NCBI RefSeq assembly: GCF_014207985.1
Contig: NZ_JACHMI010000001.1
Location: forward strand, 9,779,001-9,843,000
Direction: 5' to 3'
Length of the DNA: 64,000 nt
From: Nonomuraea rubra
Lineage (GTDB): Bacteria; Actinomycetota; Actinomycetes; Streptosporangiales; Streptosporangiaceae
Shown here: positions 43,693 through 52,601 of the stretch, one piece after another
Layout of the letters: each line of letters begins with the position of its first letter
How positions within the stretch are numbered: position 1 is the stretch's first letter
Program-made: the position numbers and the translations under genes
Notes under the pieces: generated by a model
Told to the model about the DNA's origin: nothing
Database searches by the model: none
What the model saw: only the letters and a program-made list of their open reading frames with translations

Positions 43693-44811
43693 ATGACGAA
43701 CTCAACGGCATCGCAGACGTACGACCGATCGATCCTGGAGGCCGACCTGAAGGCCATCCACGACAAGGGGGTCCCCGGGCTGCTCGCCGCGGCGCACACC
43801 GGACGGGAACTGCTGACCGCGCGGTACGGCGTGGCCGAGCTCGGTTCCGATCGGCCGATCGCCTACGACAGCTACTTCCGGATGGGCAGCACGAGCAAGA
43901 CGTTCACCGCAACCGCCGTACTCCAGCTCGTGGGCGAGGGGCTGCTCTCGCTCGACGACCTCGTCGAGGACTGGCTTCCGGGGGTGGTCCGGGGCAACGG
44001 CAACGACGGCACCAGGATCACTGTCAGGCGGCTGCTCCAGCAGACGAGCGGGCTGCCCGAATACATGTACGACGTTCCGATCTGGTCGGCGAAGGACTTC
44101 CAGGAGCATCGGTTCGACTCCTACACACCGGAGGAACTCGTCGCCATCGCCATGCGGCACGAGCCCAACTGGGTGCCGGAACCAGGCGACCAGCGCTGGA
44201 ACTACTCCAACACCAACTACATCCTGCTCGGAATGGTCATCAAGAAGGTCACCGGGATGGAGCGGGCGCACGTGGTGAGGGATCGGATCCTCCGTCGCCT
44301 CGGACTCGACCACACCTTCATCCCGGGGGACGATCCCCGGCTTCCGGAGCCGCACCCGAAGGGCTACACCGAGTTCCCCGACAGCACCGAGCCGGTCGAG
44401 ACGACCGACTGGAACCTGACCCCTGCGGACGCCGCGGGCGATCTCATCACCACGGCGGCCGACCTCGTACGGTTCTGGCAGGCATTGCTGGGGGGCGAGC
44501 TCCTGGAGCCCGCACAGCTCGCCGCGATGAAGGAGACGGTGCCCGCGCCCGAGTGGGACCCCGTCTTCCCCGGCGCCTCCTACGGCCTGGGCATCGCCCG
44601 GTTCCTATCTCCCTGCGGCCCGTACTGGGGCCACGCCGGAAACACCCCCGGCCACACCGCCCACAGCGGCTTCACCGAGGACGGCCGCCGCGGGATGGTG
44701 CTGTTCACCACGTTCTGGGCGCCGAACGAGCACGCCCTCCCGATCGAAGCGCTGGTCAATGACGCGCTGGACCACCTGATGTGCGCCGCTGACGGCCCGC
44801 GCACCGGGTGA
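43693..44811 (+). CDS. Beta-lactamase-related serine hydrolase
   Basis: This 372-residue penicillin-binding-protein-fold enzyme of the class C/EstB group has the SxxK motif STSK (S66, K69), WNYSNTNYILLG supplying the YxN, and GHAGNTPGH in place of KTG. There is no signal peptide, so it is intracellular. A role as an esterase or D-aminopeptidase fits better than antibiotic resistance. It is probably in an operon with the MerR gene just upstream. Confidence 0.9.
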   Translation: MTNSTASQTYDRSILEADLKAIHDKGVPGLLAAAHTGRELLTARYGVAELGSDRPIAYDSYFRMGSTSKTFTATAVLQLVGEGLLSLDDLVEDWLPGVVRGNGNDGTRITVRRLLQQTSGLPEYMYDVPIWSAKDFQEHRFDSYTPEELVAIAMRHEPNWVPEPGDQRWNYSNTNYILLGMVIKKVTGMERAHVVRDRILRRLGLDHTFIPGDDPRLPEPHPKGYTEFPDSTEPVETTDWNLTPADAAGDLITTAADLVRFWQALLGGELLEPAQLAAMKETVPAPEWDPVFPGASYGLGIARFLSPCGPYWGHAGNTPGHTAHSGFTEDGRRGMVLFTTFWAPNEHALPIEALVNDALDHLMCAADGPRTG

Positions 44812-44909
44812 GGCCTTCGGGTCGATGGGTTGGTGCGCGCTCGCCACGGTCTCCCGATCGACCGATGGCATCCTAGGGTGCCGCATACCGGAGGACCCGC
44901 GGAAGGGGA

Positions 44910-45363
44910 TCAGTCGAAGGCCGCCCGGATCGCCCGGCCTGTCGCGGGGTCACGGTCGATGTCCGCCTTGACGTCCGCGAGCGTCTGGGCCGCCAGCGCC
45001 TCGCGCAGGGCCTCTTCCGCCCGGCGCATCGCCGACTTGACCGGGCACGGCCCCGCGGGGCGGCGCCAGCTCGCCGATCCTGCCGCCGCAGCGGATCTCC
45101 GAGCAGTGGAACAGGAGCGCGTCGCCCTCGATGGCCTCGACCACGTCGAGAAGCGTGATCTCGCTGATGGGCCTGGCCAGGCGGAAGCCGCCGCGCGGCC
45201 CCGGCACGGAGGCCAGCGGCCCCGCCCTGGTCGGCTGCTGCAGCTGCTTGACCAGGTAGGGACCGGGCAGCCCGTGGGCCTCGGCCAGCGTGGCGCCGCC
45301 GACGGGGCCGCCGACGACCGTGTCGAGAACCGGCTCATGCAGCCATCTGGTGCCTGCGTGCAT
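44910..45363 (-). pseudogene. Frameshifted Rrf2-family regulator
   Basis: ATG 45363 opens a typical Rrf2 winged helix (MHAGTRWLHEPVLDTVVGG, EAHGLPGPYLVKQLQQ, SVPGPRGGFRLARPISEITL, DVVEAIEGDALLFHCSEIRC). Near 45050-45065, in a GC run, the family sequence shifts frame. The natural C-terminus (GPCPVKSAMRRAEEALREAL onward to 44910) continues in another frame. One extra or missing base would restore it. A sequencing error in the GC run is possible, but the divergent target gene is also destroyed. Confidence 0.75.
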
Positions 45364-45382
45364 CGACTCGAAGGAGCACGAC

Positions 45383-45457
45383 ATGAAGGACGTTCTGGTC
45401 ATCGGCGGCGGGTTCGCCGGGGTGTGGAGCGCGGCCGGGGCGATCCGGGCCCGTCAA
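45383..45457 (+). pseudogene. Remnant of an FAD-dependent oxidoreductase gene
   Basis: With a good AAGGAG site upstream, ATG 45383 begins MKDVLVIGGGFAGVWSAAGA, the dinucleotide-binding start of an NADH dehydrogenase-like flavoprotein. Recognisable coding ends after about 24 codons; what follows is unrelated sequence and hairpins. Rrf2-type genes often sit next to such flavoproteins, so the pair appears to have decayed together. Confidence 0.75.
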
Positions 45458-45480
45458 GGCGGCCGGCGACGCGGTGCGGG

Positions 45481-45534
45481 AGGGGGCTGGAAGGCCCCCT
45501 CGCCCGGGGCTCGTGGCGAAGCCGCGAGCCCCGG
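45481..45534. terminator. Two adjacent hairpins downstream of ppdK
   Basis: AGGGGGC/GCCCCCT (45481-45500, six-base loop) and a 10-base perfect stem (45504-45513 with 45525-45534). They lie 65-118 bases beyond the ppdK stop on its strand and also behind the flavoprotein remnant. Confidence 0.6.
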
Positions 45535-45598
45535 TGAACACAGCCCGAGCCGGAGGCGAGGCCCTTTCAGCAGCCACCCCGTGCATGGGATCCGGGGG

Positions 45599-48235
45599 TC
45601 AGCGGGTGTCGGAGTCGGATTGTGTGAGAGCGGCTCGGCCGGCTTCGAGTCTGGCTACCGGGATGCGGAAGGGCGAGCAGGAGACGTAGTCGAGGCCGAT
45701 CTCGTGGCAGAAGCGGACCGAGTCCGGGTCGCCGCCGTGTTCGCCGCAGATGCCCAGGTGCAGGTCCGGCCTGGCCGAGCGGCCCTCCCGCACCGCGATC
45801 TCCATCAGGCGGCCGACGCCCTCCCTGTCGATGGTCTCGAACGGGGAGACGCCGAAGATGCCGGCGTCGAGGTAGTGGGAGAAGAAGGCGGCTTCGACGT
45901 CGTCGCGGGAGAAGCCCCAGGCCAGCTGGGTGAGGTCGTTGGTGCCGAAGGAGAAGAACTCGGCGGCCTCGGCGATCTGGGCGGCCGTGAGGGCCGCTCT
46001 GGGGACTTCGATCATGGTGCCGATCAGGGCTTCCACCCCGGCCTCCGCGAGGATCTTGACGGCCTCCTCGCGTACGGACTCCAGCTCCTGTACGGCCGCC
46101 ACCAGCGGGATCATGATCTCCGGCTTGGCGCCGGGCACCTCGGCGGCGGCCTGGGCGATGGCGCGGACCTGCATGGCGAACAGTCCGGGGATGACCAGGC
46201 CGAGGCGGACGCCGCGCAGGCCGAGCATCGGGTTCTGCTCGTGCAGGCGCTTGACCGCCGTCAGGAGCTTGCGGTCCTTGTCCGTGGCCTGGCCCGTGGC
46301 GACCTTGACGGACAGGTCGACGATGTCGGGCAGGAACTCGTGCAGGGGCGGGTCGATGAGGCGGATCGTGACGGGAGCGCCGTTCATGGCCTGGAATATG
46401 CCGATGAAGTCGGACTTCTGGAGGGGCTCCAGCGCGTCCAGCGCCGCCTGACGTTCGGCATCGGACGAGGCCAGGACGAGGTCCTCCACGAGCTGGCGGC
46501 GCTCGCCCAGGAACATGTGCTCCGTACGGCACAGCCCGATGCCCTGCGCGCCGAAGCGGCGGGCGCGGGCCGCGTCCTCGGGGGTGTCGGCGTTGGCGCG
46601 GACGCCGAGCCGGCGGGCCCGGTCCGCGTGGCGCATGACCCGGTCCACGGCCTTGACCAGGTCGTCCTGCGGCTCCGTGGCGCCCTCGAAGTACTCGACC
46701 ACGGCCGAGTCCACGACCGGCACCTCGCCGAGGAAGACCTCGCCGGTCGTGCCGTCGATGGAGATGACGTCGCCTTCGGAGACCACCACGTCCCCAGGCG
46801 CGACGAAGCGCTGCTCGGCGGTGTGGACCTCCAGTTCCTCGGCCCCGCACACGCACGTCTTGCCCATGCCGCGGGCCACCACGGCGGCGTGTGAGGTCTT
46901 GCCGCCGCGGCTGGTCAGGATGCCCTTGGCGGCGATCATGCCGGCCAGGTCGTCGGGGTTGGTCTCGCGGCGGACGAGGATGACGTCCTCGCCCTGCTCC
47001 GCCAGCTCGACGGCGCGCGCCGAGGAGAAGACGGCCTTGCCGACGGCGGCGCCGGGCGAGGCGTTCATGCCCCTGGCGATCTTCTTCTTGTCCGCGCCGC
47101 CGTCGAAGCGGGGGAACATGAGCTGGGCGAGCTGGTCGCCGGTGACCCGGGTGACGGCCTCGTCCATGGTGATGAGGCCCTGGTCGACGAGCTGGGTGGC
47201 GATGCAGAAGGCCGCCGCCGCCGTGCGCTTGCCCACGCGGGTCTGCAACATCCACAACTTGCCGCGCTCGATGGTGAACTCGATGTCGCACAGGTCCCTG
47301 TAGTGGTTCTCCAGGGTCTCCATGATGCCGACGAGCTCGTCGTACGACTGCTTGTCGAGGTGTTCGAGGTCTTCCAGGGGGATCGTGTTGCGGATGCCGG
47401 CCACCACGTCCTCACCCTGGGCGTTCTGGAGGTAGTCGCCGTAGATGCCCTGCTGGCCCGAGCCAGGGTCGCGGGTGAAGGCGACGCCGGTGCCGGAGTC
47501 GTTGCCGTAGTTGCCGAAGACCATGGCCATGATGTTCACGGCGGTGCCGAGGTCGGCGGGGATGCGCTCCTGGCGGCGGTAGAGGATGGCGCGCGGGGCG
47601 TTCCACGAGTCGAAGACGGCCATGACGGCCAGCCGCATCTGCTCGCGCGGGTCGGCGGGGAAGTCCTTGCCGGTCTGGTCGCGCACGATCCCCTTGTACG
47701 TCTCCACGAGCTGCTGCAGCTCGCCCGAGTCGAGGTCGGTGTCCTGGCGGCGGCCCTTGAGCTCGTCGAGCGCGTGCTCGAACAGGTCGCCGTCGAGGCC
47801 GAGCACTGTCTTGCCGAACATCTGGATGAGCCTGCGGTAGGAGTCCCACGCGAACCGGTCGTTGCCGCCCGACTGCTTGGCCAGGCCGTGCACCGACTCG
47901 TCGTTCAGCCCGATGTTGAGGACCGTCTCCATCATGCCCGGCATGGAGAACTTCGCCCCCGAACGCACGCTCACGAGCAGCGGGTCGTCGGCCTGCCCGA
48001 GCTTCCTGCCCATCTTCGCTTCGAGGGCCTCGAGGTGCTCGGCGACCTCCTGGTCCAGCCCGCTCGGTACGGAGCCTTCCGCCAGGTAGTGGCGGCACGC
48101 CTCGGTGGTGATCGTGAATCCATGCGGAACAGGCAGCCCGAGATTGGTCATTTCGGCGAGGTTCGCACCCTTACCGCCCAGAAGATCCTTGAGATTCCTG
48201 TTGCCCTCGGTGAAGTCGTAAACGTACTTGGCCAC
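45599..48235 (-). CDS. ppdK: Pyruvate, phosphate dikinase
   Basis: This 878-residue enzyme interconverts pyruvate, ATP and phosphate with PEP, AMP and pyrophosphate. It has the N-terminal nucleotide-binding domain (KYVYDFTEGNRNLKDLLGGK, SVRSGAKFSMPGMMETVLNI), the swivelling His domain (RGGKTSHAAVVARGMGKTCV, with the phosphohistidine) and the C-terminal PEP domain (GICGEHGGDPDSVRFCHEIG, CSPFRIPVARLEAG). GTG 48235 follows GAAGGAG; the frame extends 27 codons upstream without similarity. The divergent promoter region carries GntR-type sites. Confidence 0.96.
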   Translation of the reverse strand: MAKYVYDFTEGNRNLKDLLGGKGANLAEMTNLGLPVPHGFTITTEACRHYLAEGSVPSGLDQEVAEHLEALEAKMGRKLGQADDPLLVSVRSGAKFSMPGMMETVLNIGLNDESVHGLAKQSGGNDRFAWDSYRRLIQMFGKTVLGLDGDLFEHALDELKGRRQDTDLDSGELQQLVETYKGIVRDQTGKDFPADPREQMRLAVMAVFDSWNAPRAILYRRQERIPADLGTAVNIMAMVFGNYGNDSGTGVAFTRDPGSGQQGIYGDYLQNAQGEDVVAGIRNTIPLEDLEHLDKQSYDELVGIMETLENHYRDLCDIEFTIERGKLWMLQTRVGKRTAAAAFCIATQLVDQGLITMDEAVTRVTGDQLAQLMFPRFDGGADKKKIARGMNASPGAAVGKAVFSSARAVELAEQGEDVILVRRETNPDDLAGMIAAKGILTSRGGKTSHAAVVARGMGKTCVCGAEELEVHTAEQRFVAPGDVVVSEGDVISIDGTTGEVFLGEVPVVDSAVVEYFEGATEPQDDLVKAVDRVMRHADRARRLGVRANADTPEDAARARRFGAQGIGLCRTEHMFLGERRQLVEDLVLASSDAERQAALDALEPLQKSDFIGIFQAMNGAPVTIRLIDPPLHEFLPDIVDLSVKVATGQATDKDRKLLTAVKRLHEQNPMLGLRGVRLGLVIPGLFAMQVRAIAQAAAEVPGAKPEIMIPLVAAVQELESVREEAVKILAEAGVEALIGTMIEVPRAALTAAQIAEAAEFFSFGTNDLTQLAWGFSRDDVEAAFFSHYLDAGIFGVSPFETIDREGVGRLMEIAVREGRSARPDLHLGICGEHGGDPDSVRFCHEIGLDYVSCSPFRIPVARLEAGRAALTQSDSDTR

Positions 48236-48338
48236 CACAGCTCCTTCGAACGCCTCTGTCCCGGACTCTACCGGTGAAATTGATGATGAAACTGCACTCC
48301 TCGCATAAGTCAGCATTTGTGCTGGTCAAAGCCGCATG

Positions 48339-48405
48339 ACAGGTCTAATCCAATTATACGACTCAACTACCAAATATTGGATTAGACCAATTGGTTTACA
48401 CCAAT
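48339..48405. promoter_or_regulatory. Three GntR/HutC-type operator-like repeats between ppdK and cytochrome b
   Basis: ATTGGATTAGACCAAT (48376-48391), ATTGGTTTACACCAAT (48390-48405) and ACAGGTCTAATCCAAT (48339-48354) match the TGGTCTAGACCA-type core at 10, 10 and 9 of 12 positions. GGTCTAATCCAAT (48342-48354) and its exact complement (48376-48388) form a 13-bp inverted repeat. The region is strikingly AT-rich for this genome and lies between two divergent starts. Confidence 0.7.
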
Positions 48406-48464
48406 TCTTGAGAAAGGCGGGCGGTAGGTGCAGAATCGGATCACACCCCCACCAGGAGGCCCCC

Positions 48465-49817
48465 ATGGCCACTCCTACCAAGCCCAGGCGGCGCCCGAGA
48501 ATCATCGTCGGCTCCGCCAAGGCTGCGGTCGATTCCGCGATCTACCTCGACGATCGGCTGCCGTTCGGGCGCTGGCTGCGGCCCCAGCTCCGCAAACTGT
48601 TCCCCAGCCACTGGTCGTTCCTGCTGGGCGAGCTGGCGCTGTACTCGTTCGTGCTGCTGATCCTCACCGGGACGTTCCTGACGCTGTTCTACAAGCCCAA
48701 CCCGGACGTGGCGTACGAGTCGGCCGTGCAGATCAGCCTGGAGGTGCGTGGCGGGCTGCTGATGCGGCAGATGCACCACTGGTCGGCGACGGTGTTCGTG
48801 CTGGCGATCGTGGCCCACATGTGCCGGGTCTTCTTCACCGGCGCGTTCAGGCGGCCGCGGGAGCTGACGTGGATGCTGGGCGTGCTGCTGTTCGGGCTGG
48901 CGCTGTTCGAGTCGTTCCTGGGGGTCACGCTGCCCGCCGACCAGCTCGCGCTGTCGGGCCTGCGGCAGGCGCAGGGGGTGCTGCTGTCGGTCCCGCTGGT
49001 GGGCACGTACCTGTCGGCGTTCGTGTTCGACGGGGAGTTCCCCGGCCAGGTGATCCCGCGCCTGTTCGCGCTGCACGTGCTGCTGATCCCCGGCATCCTG
49101 CTGGCCGTGGTGCCGCTGCACGCCCTCATCCTCACCTGGCGGCAGAAGCACACCGAACGCCGCGCCACGGCCGCCGGCGAGCACCAGGTCACCGGCGGGC
49201 CGTTCTTCCCGTACTTCGCGGTCAAGAACGGCGCGACGGCGCTGTTCACGATCGCCGCCATCGCGTTGCTGGCCACGTTCGTGCGGGTCAACCCGGTGTG
49301 GGAGCACGGGGCGTACCGGCCGGGCGCCCACCCGCCCTCGGCTCAGCCGTTCTGGTACGCCGGGGTGCTCGACGGCGCGCAACGGCTGGTGCCGGCGTGG
49401 GAGATCCCGGTCGGCGGGTTCGTGCTGCAGGTCGGGCTCTGGATCCCGCCGCTGGTCCTGCTGGCCTTCTTCGGCGTGCTGCTCGTGTACCCGTTCCTCG
49501 AGCGCCGCTACACCGGCGACCGCGGCGTCCACCACCTGCTGGACCGGCCGTCGCAGGCCCCGGTGCGTACGGCGCTGGGCGTCGCGGTGATCACGTTCTT
49601 CGCCACGCTCTGGGCGGCCACGTGGGTGTCGGCGGCGCCGCCCGCGATGCACTCCGCGCCCGGGCTGCCGCCGCCCCCGCCCGCCCCTCCGGCGCTGCTC
49701 ACCGTGCCGCCCGACACGTACGCGCTGATCGTCGGCGGGCTGCGGGCGGCCGTGTTCGTGCTGCCCGTCGTGGCCTTCCTCCTCACGCGGGCGATCTGCC
49801 GGAGGCGGTCAGCGTAG
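48465..49817 (+). CDS. Orphan cytochrome b (bc1-type, QcrB-like) protein
   Basis: This 450-residue membrane protein follows AGGAGG. The two heme b sites are intact: H104 or H105 with H118 (RQMHHWSATVFVLAIVAHMC) and H204/H219 (FALHVLLIPGILLAVVPLHA). At the quinol site the usual PDWY/PEWY is PFWY (295-298), so the acidic proton acceptor is lost. The C-terminus is short and ends after a Pro-rich segment and one more helix. No qcrA or qcrC is adjacent. It may be an alternative electron-transfer cytochrome. Confidence 0.88.
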   Translation: MATPTKPRRRPRIIVGSAKAAVDSAIYLDDRLPFGRWLRPQLRKLFPSHWSFLLGELALYSFVLLILTGTFLTLFYKPNPDVAYESAVQISLEVRGGLLMRQMHHWSATVFVLAIVAHMCRVFFTGAFRRPRELTWMLGVLLFGLALFESFLGVTLPADQLALSGLRQAQGVLLSVPLVGTYLSAFVFDGEFPGQVIPRLFALHVLLIPGILLAVVPLHALILTWRQKHTERRATAAGEHQVTGGPFFPYFAVKNGATALFTIAAIALLATFVRVNPVWEHGAYRPGAHPPSAQPFWYAGVLDGAQRLVPAWEIPVGGFVLQVGLWIPPLVLLAFFGVLLVYPFLERRYTGDRGVHHLLDRPSQAPVRTALGVAVITFFATLWAATWVSAAPPAMHSAPGLPPPPPAPPALLTVPPDTYALIVGGLRAAVFVLPVVAFLLTRAICRRRSA

Positions 49818-50963
49818 CCCGGCGCCGGGCAGGTCGTCCCGCGGCGGCAGCCAGAGCATGAACGTCGCCCCCCGCCCGAGCTGCGACCTCACCTCCACGC
49901 GGCCCCCGTGCGACTCCACGATCTGCCGGACGATCGCCAGCCCCAGCCCCGTGTGACGGTCCCTGCGGCTGGCCTCGCCGCGCCAGAAGCGGTCGAACAC
50001 CCGCGCCTGGTCCGACTCCCGCAGGCCGGGACCGTCGTCGCGGACCGCCACCCACAACATGCCGTCGCTCCTGCCCGCCCCGACGTTGATCGTGCCGCCC
50101 GGCGGCGAGAAGCGCACGGCGTTGGACAGCAGGTTGGACACCGCGCGGCGCAGCGCGTCGGCGTCGCCCGTCATCTCCAGCTCCGAACCCACCGCGAGCT
50201 CGAGGCTCAGGTCGCGCTCGGCGGCCGGCGTGGCGTACTCGTCGCACGCCTCCCGCACCACCCTGGCCAGGTCGAGATCGGCGTCGGCGAACGCGGTGCC
50301 CTGCCGCCTGGCGCTGGCCAGCAGGTCCTCGACCAACCTGGTCATCCGGGTCGTCGCCCGGTCCACGATGGCCACGGCCCTGGCCCGCTCGTCCTCGGTG
50401 GCGTCGGGGGCGGCCAGCACGGCGTCCACGTTGGCCCTGATGATGGTCAGCGGGCTGCGCAGCTCGTGCGAGGCGTCGTCGATGAGCTGCCGCTGCGCGC
50501 TGAACGCCTCCTCCAGCCGGGCGAGCATGGTGTCGATGGTGTCGGCCAGGTCCTTCAGCTCGTCGCGCGGGCCGTGCAGCTTGATGCGCCGCTTCAGGTC
50601 GGTGGCCTGGATCTCCTCCGTCGTACGGGTGATCGACCGCACCGGCCGCAGCACCCGGCCCGCGAGCACCCAGCCGATGCCCAGGCTCGCCACGTACAGG
50701 CCGGCCAGCGTGAGCAGCGAGAAGTCGCGCAGCGTGGACATCGTGCGCACGTTGACGGCGTTCTCCACCTCCTCCACGAAGACCACCTCGCGCTTGCCGA
50801 GGTACTGGTTGCCGCTGTACGTCTTGGCGTACTCGGTCGTGATCGGGCGCTGCTCGGTGGTCTTGGACACGGCGTAGTAGATGCCGCCGAGCACCAGCGT
50901 GGCCAGCACGAACAGCAGTCCCGAGTACAGGACCGTGATCCGGAAGCGGATGGTGTGGATCAC
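49809..50963 (-). CDS. Sensor histidine kinase
   Basis: This 384-residue membrane kinase has TM1 (about 7-28), an extracytoplasmic loop (about 29-85) and TM2 (about 86-106). The HAMP region (RVLRPVRSITRTTEEIQATD), phosphoacceptor DASHELRSPLTIIRANVD and HATPase boxes (NLLSNAVRFSPPGG, RDDGPGLRESDQARVFDRFW, HTGLGLAIVRQIVESHGG) follow. Start GTG 50963 overlaps the stop of the response regulator gene by four bases. It is downstream of an HtrA gene in the same operon, so envelope stress is a plausible signal. Confidence 0.95.
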   Translation of the reverse strand: MIHTIRFRITVLYSGLLFVLATLVLGGIYYAVSKTTEQRPITTEYAKTYSGNQYLGKREVVFVEEVENAVNVRTMSTLRDFSLLTLAGLYVASLGIGWVLAGRVLRPVRSITRTTEEIQATDLKRRIKLHGPRDELKDLADTIDTMLARLEEAFSAQRQLIDDASHELRSPLTIIRANVDAVLAAPDATEDERARAVAIVDRATTRMTRLVEDLLASARRQGTAFADADLDLARVVREACDEYATPAAERDLSLELAVGSELEMTGDADALRRAVSNLLSNAVRFSPPGGTINVGAGRSDGMLWVAVRDDGPGLRESDQARVFDRFWRGEASRRDRHTGLGLAIVRQIVESHGGRVEVRSQLGRGATFMLWLPPRDDLPGAGLR

Positions 50964-51628
50964 GATGACGGCTCCCTGAGCCGGTAACCCCGGCTGATCA
51001 CGGTTTCGATCAGGCCCTCCTCCTGCAGCTTGCGGCGCAGGTTGCCGACCGTGACGCGGACGGTGCTGGTGAACGGGTCGGCGTGCTCGTCCCAGACGTG
51101 CTCCAGCAGCTCCTCGGTGGACACGACGTGGCCCGGGCGGGTCATCAGGTAGTGCAGCACGCCGTACTCCTTGGGGGTGAGCGCCAGGGACCTGCCGTCC
51201 AGCGACACCTCCAGCCGGGCCGTGTCGATCCGCAGGCCGCCCACCTCCAGCACGGCGGTGCCGCCTCCCGAATCCCTGCGCAGCAGCGCCCGCACCCTGG
51301 CCAGCAGCTCGGGGAACGCGAACGGCTTGACCAGGTAGTCGTCCGCGCCCTCGTCGAGGCCGCGGACGCGGTCGTCCAGCCGGTCGCGGGCGGTCACCAT
51401 GATGATCCGCGCCCCCTGGCCCGCCGCGCGCACGCTCCGGCAGAGCTGGAAGCCGTCACCGCCCGGCAGGTTCAGGTCGAGCAGGACCAGGTCGTACGTG
51501 TTGACCTGCAACTTCTCGTGCGCGGCGGGCGCGTCGTAGGCGACGTCCACCGCGTAACCGGCCCGGACCAGGCCGACGCGCAGCGCGTCGACCAGGTCCT
51601 CCTCGTCCTCAACCACAAGCAGTCGCAT
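50960..51628 (-). CDS. OmpR/PhoB-family response regulator
   Basis: This 222-residue protein has a receiver domain (MRLLVVEDEEDLVDALRVGL, phosphoacceptor in LVLLDLNLPGGDGF, VTARDRLDDRVRGLDEGADD, LVKPF) and a winged-helix output domain (SLALTPKEYGVLHYLMTRPG, TVRVTVGNLRRKLQEEG). Its partner kinase follows with a four-base overlap. The start lies ten bases after the HtrA stop. Confidence 0.96.
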   Translation of the reverse strand: MRLLVVEDEEDLVDALRVGLVRAGYAVDVAYDAPAAHEKLQVNTYDLVLLDLNLPGGDGFQLCRSVRAAGQGARIIMVTARDRLDDRVRGLDEGADDYLVKPFAFPELLARVRALLRRDSGGGTAVLEVGGLRIDTARLEVSLDGRSLALTPKEYGVLHYLMTRPGHVVSTEELLEHVWDEHADPFTSTVRVTVGNLRRKLQEEGLIETVISRGYRLREPSS

Positions 51629-51638
51629 GCCCTGGACC

Positions 51639-52601
51639 CTAGTTTCGGATGATGCGTTCCGCGATGGGCGCGGCCCTGTCGATGGGGATGGCGAAGCCGA
51701 TGCCGATGTTCCCGCCTCCCCGGGAGGCCGCGATCGCGGTGTTCACGCCCACCACCTCGCCCCGGCCGTTCACGAGCGGGCCGCCCGAGTTGCCGGGGTT
51801 GATGGAGGCGTCGGTCTGCACGGCCGTGCGGCGGGAGCCGCCCAGGCGTACCTCCCTGTCCAGGGCGCTGACGATGCCCGAGGTGACCGTGCCGGACAGG
51901 CCCAGCGGCGAGCCGATGGCCAGCACCTGGTCGCCGACGGCCAGGTCCGCCGAGCGGCCGAGCGTGGCCGGGGTGAGCTCGTCCGGATAGTCCACTTCCA
52001 GCACGGCCAGGTCCTCGTCGTCGTCCGCGCCGGCCACCCGGGCGGTCAGCCGGCTGCCGTCGTGCAGCACCACCGTCACCGTGCTGTTGCCGCTGACGAC
52101 GTGGGCGTTGGTGAGGATGTGGCCGCGGTCGTCGATCACGAAGCCTGACCCGCCCGAGCTGCGCGTCTCCACGGAGACGACGCTGGGCAGCACGCGGGCC
52201 GCCGTCGCGCTCAGGCCGGTCAGGCTCGCCGACGGCGCGGGGGCCACCCTCGGCAGGGCGGCGGCGGGGGCAGGCCCGGACCCTTCGAAGAGCCTGGCCC
52301 CCGCCGCGCCCGCCGCCGCCCCGGCGAGCGCCGCGACGAGCGCGGCGGCCACCAGGATGCGACCACCCCTGGGCGGCGGCGTCACGGGAGTCTCCTGTAC
52401 GGCCTGCCGCCCCGGCGGCCCGACCGGCGGCCGGGCGACCGCTGGCGGCCCGATGAGCGGGGGACCGATGAGTGGGGGACCGATGAGTGGCGGCGCGGCC
52501 GGCGGGGGCGTGGTGGGGGCGCCGTTGGGTGGTGTCTCCGGCCGTGCGCCCACCGGGAGCGTACGGAACTCCGGCCCGCGCGGGCTGCCCAGACCTCTCA
52601 T
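51639..52601 (-). CDS. HtrA/DegP-like serine protease without PDZ domain
   Basis: This 320-residue protein has a Pro-rich cytoplasmic N-terminus, a membrane anchor (about 82-103) and a trypsin-like domain with H167 (TNAHVV), D197 (DEDLAVLEV) and S272 (INPGNSGGPL). It ends right after the protease fold (FAIPIDRAAPIAERIIRN), so the PDZ domain usual in HtrA proteins is absent. Three 15-bp units (52451-52495) encode the GPPLI repeats of the N-terminus. ATG 52601 overlaps the stop of the vWA gene. HtrA next to a two-component system recalls MprAB-PepD of mycobacteria. Confidence 0.94.
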   Translation of the reverse strand: MRGLGSPRGPEFRTLPVGARPETPPNGAPTTPPPAAPPLIGPPLIGPPLIGPPAVARPPVGPPGRQAVQETPVTPPPRGGRILVAAALVAALAGAAAGAAGARLFEGSGPAPAAALPRVAPAPSASLTGLSATAARVLPSVVSVETRSSGGSGFVIDDRGHILTNAHVVSGNSTVTVVLHDGSRLTARVAGADDDEDLAVLEVDYPDELTPATLGRSADLAVGDQVLAIGSPLGLSGTVTSGIVSALDREVRLGGSRRTAVQTDASINPGNSGGPLVNGRGEVVGVNTAIAASRGGGNIGIGFAIPIDRAAPIAERIIRN

